This document shows positions 1-5,823 of a stretch of DNA of 17,721 nucleotides, piece after piece. The stretch's first letter is position 1. The number at the start of each line of letters is the position of its first letter. Below the pieces are notes generated by a model. It was not told where the DNA came from, searched no databases, and saw only the letters and a program-made list of their open reading frames with translations. The DNA is from CAYZXT01 sp964482515 (lineage in GTDB: Bacteria; Elusimicrobiota; Elusimicrobia; FEN-1173), in contig CAYZXT010000047.1 of NCBI GenBank assembly GCA_964482515.1, forward strand, positions 1 through 17,721, written 5' to 3'. The position numbers were made by a program, and so were the translations under genes.

Positions 1-5
1 AAATG

Positions 6-32
6 AAAAACCCCGGGACGATTGTCCCGGGG
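6..32 (-). terminator. Intrinsic terminator after etfA
   Basis: A perfect 9-bp GC-rich inverted repeat (11-19 pairs with 24-32) encloses a 4-base loop at 20-23. In the minus-strand direction it is followed at once by five T residues (10 down to 6) and then a further T-rich stretch. It starts 27 bases past the etfA stop codon. This is the standard Rho-independent layout, so the acyl-CoA dehydrogenase/ETF transcript most likely ends here. On the plus strand the stem is not followed by a T run, so it should act in one direction only. Confidence 0.93.
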
Positions 33-59
33 CTCATTAAAAACCATCAAAACAAAACT

Positions 60-1088
60 TCATCCGCGGCGTTTTTTGATCTCCGCGGTGATGGCAGGAA
101 TCAGTTCGAACAGATCGCCGACCACGGAAATCGTGGCCATTTTCATGAGCGGCGCCTCCGGGTCCTTGTTCAGGCAGACGATCACGTCGCTGGAGTTCAT
201 GCCGGCCAAATGCTGGATCTGCCCGGAAATGCCGGCGGCGATATAAAGTTTCGGCCGGACGGTCCTTCCCGTGAGACCGACTTGGTGTCGATAGGGGATC
301 CACCCCGCGTCCACGGCCGCGCGGCTCGCGCCGACCGCCGCGCCCAACAGCTGGGCCAACTCTTCCAAAGGCTTGAACCCTTCCGCGCCGCCCACGCCGC
401 GCCCGCCGGAAACGATCACTTCCGCGCCGCCGATGTCCTTCACGCCGCTCTTGTCTTCCTCGAAACGGACGAACTTGGTTTTTTGCGTCCAACCCGACGG
501 ATTCAGATCCGCGTTCACGATCTTGCCCTGCCGCCCGGACTGCTTTTCCGCGCGCGGGAAGCACATGGGCCGCACCGTCACCAATTCCGGCCGGCGCTTT
601 TCGCAGGCGACCACCCCCATGAAAGTCCCGCTGAAGTATGGCCGCGTGGCCTGAAGCGACTTCGTTTGTGGATCGACGGAAAGCTCCGTGGCGTCTGCCA
701 TCAACCCCGTTTGAAGCAGCACGGCCAGACGCGCGGCGATGGACCGGCCGAGGGTCGTGGCCGGAAATAAAAACTTGGCGGGTTTTTCCTTATTGACGAG
801 GTCGCGCAGCGCCTGGGCGTAGGTCTCGTCCACCACGCTTTCAAAAAGCGCGTTATCCATAACGTAAACCTGGTCCGCGCCCGCGTCGATCAGTTCCTGC
901 GCCATGGCGGAAACGCCTTTTCCCGCGAGCACGGCGGAGATGGGTTCCTGGACCACGGCGGCGGCTTTCCTGGCGGCAGAGATCAATTCGAAAATCGTGG
1001 GCGTGAGTTTGCCGTGCCGGACCTCGGCGAAGCACCAGAGGCCTTTGTACTGGGAGATATCGGATGCGGTTGTGGGTTCGAGCGTCAT
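60..1088 (-). CDS. etfA: Electron transfer flavoprotein subunit alpha
   Basis: This is the large ETF subunit (342 aa). It binds FAD and passes electrons between acyl-CoA dehydrogenase and a downstream acceptor as a cytoplasmic heterodimer with EtfB. The N-terminal half (about residues 14-200) is the ETF alpha/beta domain. The C-terminal FAD domain carries the family motifs SGGRG (227-231), VGASRAAVDAG (252-262), GISGQIQHLAGM (286-297) and NKDPEAP (308-313 region). The ATG follows a GAGGA ribosome site, and the gene starts 12 bases after the etfB stop, so the two are co-translated. The length is slightly above the roughly 310-320 aa of mitochondrial-type EtfA because of about 15 extra N-terminal residues before YKGLWCFAE, as in clostridial butyryl-CoA dehydrogenase ETFs. 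Identification is secure; whether it takes part in electron bifurcation is open. Confidence 0.96.
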   Translation of the reverse strand: MTLEPTTASDISQYKGLWCFAEVRHGKLTPTIFELISAARKAAAVVQEPISAVLAGKGVSAMAQELIDAGADQVYVMDNALFESVVDETYAQALRDLVNKEKPAKFLFPATTLGRSIAARLAVLLQTGLMADATELSVDPQTKSLQATRPYFSGTFMGVVACEKRRPELVTVRPMCFPRAEKQSGRQGKIVNADLNPSGWTQKTKFVRFEEDKSGVKDIGGAEVIVSGGRGVGGAEGFKPLEELAQLLGAAVGASRAAVDAGWIPYRHQVGLTGRTVRPKLYIAAGISGQIQHLAGMNSSDVIVCLNKDPEAPLMKMATISVVGDLFELIPAITAEIKKRRG

Positions 1089-1100
1089 GGTTTCCTCGGC

Positions 1101-1910
1101 CTAGATGAGTTTCATCTCTTGCAGCTTGTCGACCAGCTTCTTGGCTTTGTCGGCGGCGGTGGCGCCGTCGATGGTTTGTCCCGCGGGACGGGCCGGCGGG
1201 GAAAAGGTTTTGACGACGCGGGTGGGCGATCCGGCGGAACCGATGGCCGCGGGAGCGCAGCCGAGATCCGCCTCCGTCCATTTGGCGATGACGGCTTTCT
1301 TCGCGGCCATCTTCCCCTTCAGGGAAGCGACGCGGGGCGTGTTGATTTCCTTCACCACGGCGATGGCGGCCGGCAGTTCCATCTCCAGTACGTCGACGCC
1401 GTCTTCCATCATGCGGTGCACGACGATCTTTTTATCATCGACGGATTCCACCTTGCGCACGAAAGCCACGTTCGGCCAATCCAGCCAGGCGGCCACGCCC
1501 GGACCGACTTGGCCCGTGTCGCCGTCGTTGGTCTGTTTGCCGTTGATAACGAGGTGGACCGGGCCTTTGTCTTTGGCGATCTTCTCTATCCCCTTGGCCA
1601 AGGCGTAGGAAACCGCCAATGTGTCCGAACCGTCGAAGGCCGGAGAGCAAATATGGAAACCCTGGTCCGCGCCGCGGGCGATGGCTTCGCGCAGGACTTC
1701 ATCCGCGTTCGCCTGCCCCAACGTGAGGACGGACACGGTCGAGCCCGGAAGCTTTTCCTTCAGGCTGACGGCTTCCTCCACGGCGTATTCGTCGAAGGGG
1801 TTCACGGCCATGGAAGCGCCCTGGGTCTTCAGGACGCCGGTGGCCGGGTCCAGCTGGATGGCGCCGGAAGCCGGAGTTTGTTTGACGCAAACGACGATGT
1901 GGATTCCCAT
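1101..1910 (-). CDS. etfB: Electron transfer flavoprotein subunit beta
   Basis: This is the small ETF subunit (269 aa), partner of EtfA. It opens with the family's VVCVKQTP segment (6-13), has NPFDEYAVEEA (37-47), and carries the nucleotide-binding loop GKQTNDGDTGQVGP (124-137). Next comes the partner-recognition loop around INTPRVASLKGKM (189-201), including the leucine that in known ETFs docks into the dehydrogenase. The DGDTxQVGP form of the loop differs from the DDCNQTG form of mitochondrial ETFs, which bind AMP there; it resembles ETFs that bind a second FAD. The ATG is preceded by GAGGAAC. The gene lies downstream of the acyl-CoA dehydrogenase gene but is separated from it by 234 bases with a hairpin array and its own likely promoter, so ETF may also be made independently. 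Confidence 0.96.
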   Translation of the reverse strand: MGIHIVVCVKQTPASGAIQLDPATGVLKTQGASMAVNPFDEYAVEEAVSLKEKLPGSTVSVLTLGQANADEVLREAIARGADQGFHICSPAFDGSDTLAVSYALAKGIEKIAKDKGPVHLVINGKQTNDGDTGQVGPGVAAWLDWPNVAFVRKVESVDDKKIVVHRMMEDGVDVLEMELPAAIAVVKEINTPRVASLKGKMAAKKAVIAKWTEADLGCAPAAIGSAGSPTRVVKTFSPPARPAGQTIDGATAADKAKKLVDKLQEMKLI

Positions 1911-1929
1911 GTAAGTTCCTCAGATTTAG

Positions 1930-1938
1930 ATTATATCA
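1930..1938 (-). promoter_or_regulatory. Extended -10 promoter for etfBA
   Basis: Read on the minus strand, TGATATAAT is a perfect TATAAT hexamer with the TG dinucleotide at the extended -10 position. It lies 19 bases upstream of the etfB ATG, leaving a short leader of roughly 13 bases that still holds the GAGGAAC ribosome site. No good -35 hexamer sits 16-18 bases upstream, which is acceptable for an extended -10 promoter. The site lies between the hairpin array and etfB, so a transcript from it would lack the hairpins, whereas read-through from the acyl-CoA dehydrogenase gene would contain them. Confidence 0.5.
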
Positions 1939-2000
1939 GCTTAGCGAACAGTCTTACGACCGCAGCACGGTTGCCTTGACGCCTTTGCCGCTAGGCAAGG

Positions 2001-2136
2001 TCCCGGTTTGTCGGACGGGATAGTCATGGCCCTCTGTTTGTAGGAAGAGGGCCTCGATACCGATAGGCGTGGCCCTATGTTTGTCGGAATAGGGCCGATC
2101 CGCAGACATGGCACTCTGCTTGTCGGAAGAGTGCCA
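2001..2136 (-). repeat. Tandem array of four covarying hairpins
   Basis: The array contains four inverted repeats, each with a 10-base loop. Positions (arm, loop, arm): A 2001-2005, 2006-2015, 2016-2020; B 2028-2035, 2036-2045, 2046-2053; C 2071-2078, 2079-2088, 2089-2096; D 2109-2117, 2118-2127, 2128-2136. On the plus strand the loops read GTTTGTCGGA (A and C), GTTTGTAGGA (B) and GCTTGTCGGA (D), so nearly constant. The stems are perfect, 5, 8, 8 and 9 bp, but differ from unit to unit, with each change in one arm matched in the other. In the direction of the flanking genes the RNA loop would be UCCGACAAAC. The array begins 8 bases after the acyl-CoA dehydrogenase stop. No T run follows, so it is not a terminator. 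The family is unknown to me. Confidence 0.85.
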
Positions 2137-2144
2137 ATAACTAT

Positions 2145-3371
2145 CTATTCCGCCGCGGCCAGTTCCTTGGTGATCATCATCCCGATCTCGTTGCGCTGGA
2201 TCTGGTTGGTGCCTTCGTATATCTGCGTGATCTTGGCGTCGCGGAGATATTTCTCGACGGGGAAGTCGCGCATGTAGCCGATGCCGCCGCAGAGTTGGAT
2301 GGCGCTGTCCGCGGCCCAGAAGGCCGTGTCCGAGCAGAACAATTTCACCATGCCGGAATATTTCGTCCAGCGCTGGGTCGCCACTTTCTTGAGTTCCTCG
2401 TAAACGGTCTTTCCGGAGGTTTCGGAGTTTTCCACCGCGGCCTTGAAATCCACATCCATGGCCCGCGCCACCGAATAGAGCAGGGCGCGCGACGCCTCCA
2501 GCTTCGTCGCCATGTCGGCGACGATGTGCTGGGACGATTGGAAAGAAAGGATCGACTGGCCGAACTGCCGGCGAGCCCGGGCATAGGACAAGGCTTCGTT
2601 CAACGCGCCGGTCCCGATGCCGAGGGCCTGGGCCGCCACGCCGGGGCGGGAGTAATCGAAGGTCCCCTGCGCCACGAACAACCCCATGCCCTCTTTCCCG
2701 AGCAGGTTGGACGCCGGGATCTTGCAATTATCGAACACCAGTTCGTAGGTCGTGCTGGCGCGGATGCCCATTTTGTGTTCCTTCTTGCCGAAGGTGAATC
2801 CTTTGGTGCCTTTCTCCACGACGAAGGCGGAGATGCCGCGGGCGCCGCGCTTCGGGTCCGTGGCGGCGAAGGTGGAATAGATTTCAGCGGACTCGCCGTT
2901 GGTGCAGAAACTCTTGGTGCCGTTGAGGATGTAATAATCCCCTTCCTTTTTCGCCGTGGCTTTCGTGGCCGTGGCGTCGGATCCGGCTTCCGGCTCCGTA
3001 ATGGCGAAGGCGCCGATGCGTTTGCCGCTGGCCAGGTCCGGCAACCAGCGTTTTTTCTGTTCCGGCGTTCCGAAAAGTATGATGGGGTAAGTTCCGAGGG
3101 CCGTGGCCGCGAGGCAGAGCGCGATCCCGCCGCAGGCCTTGGAGAGTTCCTCCACCACAAGCGACAGCTCAAACCCTCCGCCGCTGGTGCCCCCGTAATT
3201 CGAATGGATGTAGACGCCGAAGAGGTCCGCCTTGCGCAGTTCTTCGACGATCTCCCAGGGAAAGCTATCCTCCTCGTCGTGTTTGGCGCGGACCGGCTTG
3301 ATCTTTTTTTCGGCGATTTCCCGAGCGATCTCTACGATGGCCTGCTGTTCTTCCGTCAGAAAATAGTTCAT
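2145..3371 (-). CDS. Acyl-CoA dehydrogenase (short/medium-chain type)
   Basis: This is an FAD enzyme that makes the alpha-beta double bond in an acyl-CoA and hands the electrons to ETF. The protein is 408 aa, slightly longer than the usual 380 or so. The order is N-terminal helical domain (about 1-115), beta domain with the signature AITEPEAGSD (123-132), then C-terminal helical domain with RRQFGQ, the QLCGGIGYMRDFP segment and IYEGTNQIQ. Glu386 in that last motif is at the catalytic-base position of the short- and medium-chain enzymes. Substrate chain length cannot be read reliably. The ATG follows AGGAGG at good spacing and lies 19 bases after the rnc stop. The downstream etfB and etfA encode its electron acceptor. 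No hydratase, hydroxyacyl-CoA dehydrogenase or thiolase gene is in the window, so a complete beta-oxidation set is not shown here. Confidence 0.94.
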   Translation of the reverse strand: MNYFLTEEQQAIVEIAREIAEKKIKPVRAKHDEEDSFPWEIVEELRKADLFGVYIHSNYGGTSGGGFELSLVVEELSKACGGIALCLAATALGTYPIILFGTPEQKKRWLPDLASGKRIGAFAITEPEAGSDATATKATAKKEGDYYILNGTKSFCTNGESAEIYSTFAATDPKRGARGISAFVVEKGTKGFTFGKKEHKMGIRASTTYELVFDNCKIPASNLLGKEGMGLFVAQGTFDYSRPGVAAQALGIGTGALNEALSYARARRQFGQSILSFQSSQHIVADMATKLEASRALLYSVARAMDVDFKAAVENSETSGKTVYEELKKVATQRWTKYSGMVKLFCSDTAFWAADSAIQLCGGIGYMRDFPVEKYLRDAKITQIYEGTNQIQRNEIGMMITKELAAAE

Positions 3372-3390
3372 TGATGCCTCCTGGAGTGTC

Positions 3391-4095
3391 CTACTCTTGC
3401 GTTTTCTTCTTCTTTTTTTCGTGCAACCTGATTTTCTTCAAAGCCATGTAAGCGGACGCCTGCTCCGCCTGTTTTTTGGAAGGCCCTGAACCCGTGCCGA
3501 GAAGCCGCCGCCGGATGCGGACTTCCATGTTGAAGGTCTTCGCGTGGTCCGGGCCGCTCTCGGACGTCACCGTGTAGGTCGGCGGCATCTTGTATTTTTT
3601 TTGGATGAGTTCCTGGAGCTTGCTCTTGTAATCGGTTTCGACGATGCGCTTGTGTTTGGAGAGCAGTCGGACGATGAACCTCTGGGCTTTGGGAAAACCG
3701 GCCTCCAAAAATATGGCGCCGACCAGGGCCTCGAACGTATTGGAGAGAAGGCTGTCGCGGTCGCGTCCGCCCGTGGCCTCTTCCCCCCCGCTCATCATGA
3801 GGTAGGAGCCGAGGTCGATCTGCCGGGCCCAGACGGCCAGGGCCGGGCGCGCCACCATCTGGGATTTGATCTTGGAAAGACGGCCTTCGTCATTCGTCGG
3901 AAAGCGTTTGAAGAAGTAATGGGCGACGACCGCGTTGACGATGCTGTCGCCGAGAAACTCCAGCCGCTCGTTGAACAGTTTGGTTCCGCGCTCCATGGCG
4001 TAGGATTTGTGGGTGAGAGCTTCTTCGAGCAGTTTGCGGTTCTTGAACTTAAAGCGGATTTTCTTTTCGAGGCCTTCGATCTCCGCCTGCGGCAT
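3391..4095 (-). CDS. rnc: Ribonuclease III
   Basis: This is a double-stranded RNA endonuclease (234 aa) that matures rRNA and cleaves structured mRNAs as a homodimer. The catalytic domain (about 5-150) has the signature NERLEFLGDS (42-51) with acidic residues E43, E46 and D50, and the second metal-binding segment NTFEAL (119-124) with E122. The E. coli enzyme has Asp (D114) where this one has N119. A dsRNA-binding domain spans about 155-223, and the tail is lysine-rich. An in-frame ORF extends upstream to 4218, but the ATG at 4095 gives the normal length and N-terminus and lies 2 bases after the fabF stop. No Shine-Dalgarno is evident there, so translation is probably coupled to fabF. Its place at the end of the fab cluster is common in bacteria. 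Confidence 0.95.
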   Translation of the reverse strand: MPQAEIEGLEKKIRFKFKNRKLLEEALTHKSYAMERGTKLFNERLEFLGDSIVNAVVAHYFFKRFPTNDEGRLSKIKSQMVARPALAVWARQIDLGSYLMMSGGEEATGGRDRDSLLSNTFEALVGAIFLEAGFPKAQRFIVRLLSKHKRIVETDYKSKLQELIQKKYKMPPTYTVTSESGPDHAKTFNMEVRIRRRLLGTGSGPSKKQAEQASAYMALKKIRLHEKKKKKTQE

Positions 4096-4097
4096 TT

Positions 4098-5342
4098 CTA
4101 GCCGTTGAACTTTCTGACGACGAGCACCGCGTTGTGCCCGCCGAACCCCAGAGAGTTCGATAGCGCACAGGTGATTTCGCCGGGGCGCGCCTTGTTGGGC
4201 ACGTAATCCAAGTCGCATTCGGGGTCTGGCGTCTCGTAGTTTATGGTGGGATGGATGAGTTTATTTTCCATGCAGAGCAGGGTGGCGATCAGTTCCGCCG
4301 CGCCCGCCGCGCCGAGCAGGTGCCCAGTCATGGATTTCGTGGAGGATATGGGGATTTGTTTCGCGCGGTCGCCGAACACCCGTTTAATGGCGAGGGTTTC
4401 GGTCTTGTCGTTGAGCGGGGTGGATGTGCCGTGGGCGTTGATATAGTCGACTTCTTCCAGCTTGACATCCCCGTCGGCCAACGCGATCTGCATGGCGCGG
4501 ACGGCGGCATGTCCTTCCGGGTGCGGGGCGGTGATGTGGTAGGCGTCGTCCGTGGCACCATAACCCACGAGTTCACCGTAAATATGGGCGCCTCGGGCCT
4601 GGGCGTGTTCCAACGTTTCAAGCACGATCATTCCCGCGCCTTCGCCCATAACGAAGCCAGACCTGTTCGCATCAAAGGGTCTTGAAGCCTTGCCGGGATT
4701 ATCGTTGAAATCGGACGTCAAGGCGCGGGATTGACAGAAGCCGGCCACGCCCAACGGCGTAATGGCGGACTCGGTGCCGCCGGTCAAAAGCACGTCGGCG
4801 TCGCCAAACCGCAAATGGCGAAGGGCCTCGCCGATGGCGTGGTTGGAGGTGGCGCAGGCGGAGGAAACGGAATAGTTGGGGCCGGTGAAACCGTACTCGA
4901 TGGCGATTTCGCCCGGGGCGATGTTGGTGATCAGCATCGGGATGAGAAAAGGGGACACGCGCCGGGGGCCTTTTTCGATGAGAACCTTGTGCTCGGACTC
5001 GATGGTCATCAGCCCGCCAATGCCGGAACCCATGATGACGCCGCAACGTTCCGGGTTTTCCTTTGACAAATCAAGCTTGGAGTCTTCCATGGCCATTTTG
5101 GCGGCGGCCACCGCGAACTGGGTGAACCGGTCCATTCGGCGGGCTTTTTTCTTATCGATAAAAGTTTCGGGATTGAATTCGCGGACTTCCGCGTCGATGT
5201 GGCATTGATGCTCGCTGGGATCGAAAAAGCTGATCTTGCCGAAACCGTTGCGCCCGTTCTTCAACGAATCCCAATAGGCCGCTTTCCCGATTCCGATGGG
5301 GCTGACGATTCCGATACCCGTAATGACAACTCGTTTCTTCAA
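4098..5342 (-). CDS. fabF: Beta-ketoacyl-ACP synthase II
   Basis: This enzyme elongates fatty acids by condensing malonyl-ACP with acyl-ACP (414 aa, normal for the family). The thiolase-fold catalytic triad is complete: C163 in SSACATSNHA, H304 in NAHGTSTPLND and H341 in KSMTGHLLGAAG. The C-terminal SLGFGGHNA motif is present. Residues 2-10 (KKRVVITGI) match the usual first strand, and the start codon is TTG. A GAGGTG ribosome site lies 5 bases upstream, and the nearby ATG at 5355 is in another frame. It follows acpP after a 112-base gap that contains a strong hairpin, and it precedes rnc by 2 bases. It is the only elongating condensing enzyme in the window. Confidence 0.97.
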   Translation of the reverse strand: MKKRVVITGIGIVSPIGIGKAAYWDSLKNGRNGFGKISFFDPSEHQCHIDAEVREFNPETFIDKKKARRMDRFTQFAVAAAKMAMEDSKLDLSKENPERCGVIMGSGIGGLMTIESEHKVLIEKGPRRVSPFLIPMLITNIAPGEIAIEYGFTGPNYSVSSACATSNHAIGEALRHLRFGDADVLLTGGTESAITPLGVAGFCQSRALTSDFNDNPGKASRPFDANRSGFVMGEGAGMIVLETLEHAQARGAHIYGELVGYGATDDAYHITAPHPEGHAAVRAMQIALADGDVKLEEVDYINAHGTSTPLNDKTETLAIKRVFGDRAKQIPISSTKSMTGHLLGAAGAAELIATLLCMENKLIHPTINYETPDPECDLDYVPNKARPGEITCALSNSLGFGGHNAVLVVRKFNG

Positions 5343-5347
5343 AGCGA

Positions 5348-5353
5348 CACCTC
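5348..5353 (-). promoter_or_regulatory. Ribosome binding site fixing the fabF TTG start
   Basis: On the minus strand GAGGTG lies 5 bases before the TTG at 5342-5340. This is the right distance for that codon, while the ATG at 5355 overlaps the upstream edge of the site and is out of frame. The site therefore supports TTG as the fabF start. Confidence 0.7.
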
Positions 5354-5400
5354 ATTCTAGAGATAAACGCAAATTAGACCCGCAAAGACAAAATACCGAA

Positions 5401-5434
5401 TTCCGGGACGACGGCCGTGTGCCGTCGCCCGGAA
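5401..5434 (-). terminator. Strong hairpin between acpP and fabF (possible attenuator)
   Basis: A 14-bp GC-rich inverted repeat (5401-5407 with 5428-5434, and 5409-5415 with 5421-5427) has one bulged base at 5408 and a 5-base loop at 5416-5420. On the minus strand it is followed by TTCGGTATTTTG, a broken T-rich stretch rather than a clean T run. A second copy of the outer arm (CCCGGAATT, 5435-5443) could compete with the inner one for pairing with 5399-5407. It starts about 20 bases after the acpP stop. Partial termination or mRNA end protection, giving more acpP than fabF message, is an inference. Confidence 0.6.
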
Positions 5435-5454
5435 CCCGGAATTGAAAAACGATC

Positions 5455-5694
5455 TTATTTCTTGTGTTTTTGGATGTAGTCGATGGCTTGCCCGACGCTC
5501 TGGATCTTCTCCGCTTCTTCATCGGGAATTTCGATGTTGAAAGCTTCTTCCAGCGCCATGACGAGTTCGACAGTATCGAGGGAATCCGCCCCAAGGTCGT
5601 TGACGAAGGACGCTTCCGGCTTCACTTCGCCGGCGTCCACGCCCAGCTGCTCCACGATGATTTCTTTCACTTTTTGTTCGATTTCTGCAGACAT
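5455..5694 (-). CDS. acpP: Acyl carrier protein
   Basis: This is a small acidic protein (79 aa) that carries growing acyl chains on a 4'-phosphopantetheine arm. The attachment serine is S38 in the canonical GADSLDTVEL motif. The four-helix pattern, with EEAFNIEIPDEEAEKI for helices II-III, is typical. Its ribosome site is a perfect AGGAGG at 5700-5705, five bases before the ATG and the strongest in the window, which fits the high abundance of this protein. It lies between fabG (129 bases upstream) and fabF. The gaps on both sides are larger than others in the cluster, suggesting that acpP message is separately adjusted. All substrates of FabD, FabH, FabG and FabF encoded nearby are carried on this protein. 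Confidence 0.98.
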   Translation of the reverse strand: MSAEIEQKVKEIIVEQLGVDAGEVKPEASFVNDLGADSLDTVELVMALEEAFNIEIPDEEAEKIQSVGQAIDYIQKHKK

Positions 5695-5823
5695 TATTTC
5701 CTCCTAAGAGGCGGATTGATGAAAGAGTGCTTCCTATTTCCTCCACCCCGCGCTAACGGGGCGTCACTCCTTGATCCTTCCGTCTTGTTGTTTGATTTCT
5801 TCCCGAGGGAAGATGAAACAAAA

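Noticed and set aside
1014..1979. Long plus-strand open frame of 321 codons opposite etfB and the start of etfA
   Set aside because: It is low-complexity, rich in Gly, Arg, His and Asp, with no domain pattern, and it lies antisense to clear etfB and etfA. It is a shadow of GC-rich codon use.
2001..2136. Reading the array as a CRISPR or an integron attC site
   Set aside because: The units are hairpins with variable stems and a constant loop, spaced unevenly (30, 43 and 39 bases between loop starts). There are no identical long repeats with unique spacers, no cas genes, and no terminal attC core sites or integrase.
1954..2727. Minus-strand open frame of 257 codons running through the hairpin array
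   Set aside because: Most of it overlaps the acyl-CoA dehydrogenase gene in another frame. The part through the array gives only short imperfect peptide echoes of the DNA repeat, and there is no credible start.
2295..3374. Plus-strand open frame of 359 codons opposite the acyl-CoA dehydrogenase gene
   Set aside because: It mirrors the dehydrogenase gene almost end to end, has no recognisable motif, and its composition is typical of antisense reading.
4096..4218. N-terminal extension of RNase III by 41 residues
   Set aside because: It lies entirely within the fabF reading region, is Arg-rich without family similarity, and the ATG at 4095 gives the normal RNase III start.
5152..5355. Frame with an ATG at 5355 just upstream of fabF
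   Set aside because: It is out of frame with fabF and mostly overlaps it. The GAGGTG site fits the TTG at 5342 instead.
5746..5761. Small hairpin CCCCG/CGGGG between fabG and acpP as a terminator
   Set aside because: The stem is only 5 bp and no T run follows on the minus strand.
5798..5813. TCTTCC/GGAAGA palindrome after fabG as a terminator or operator
   Set aside because: It is a 6-bp stem with a 4-base loop and no T run, and a single copy. There is too little to assign a role; a FapR/FadR-like operator could not be recognised.
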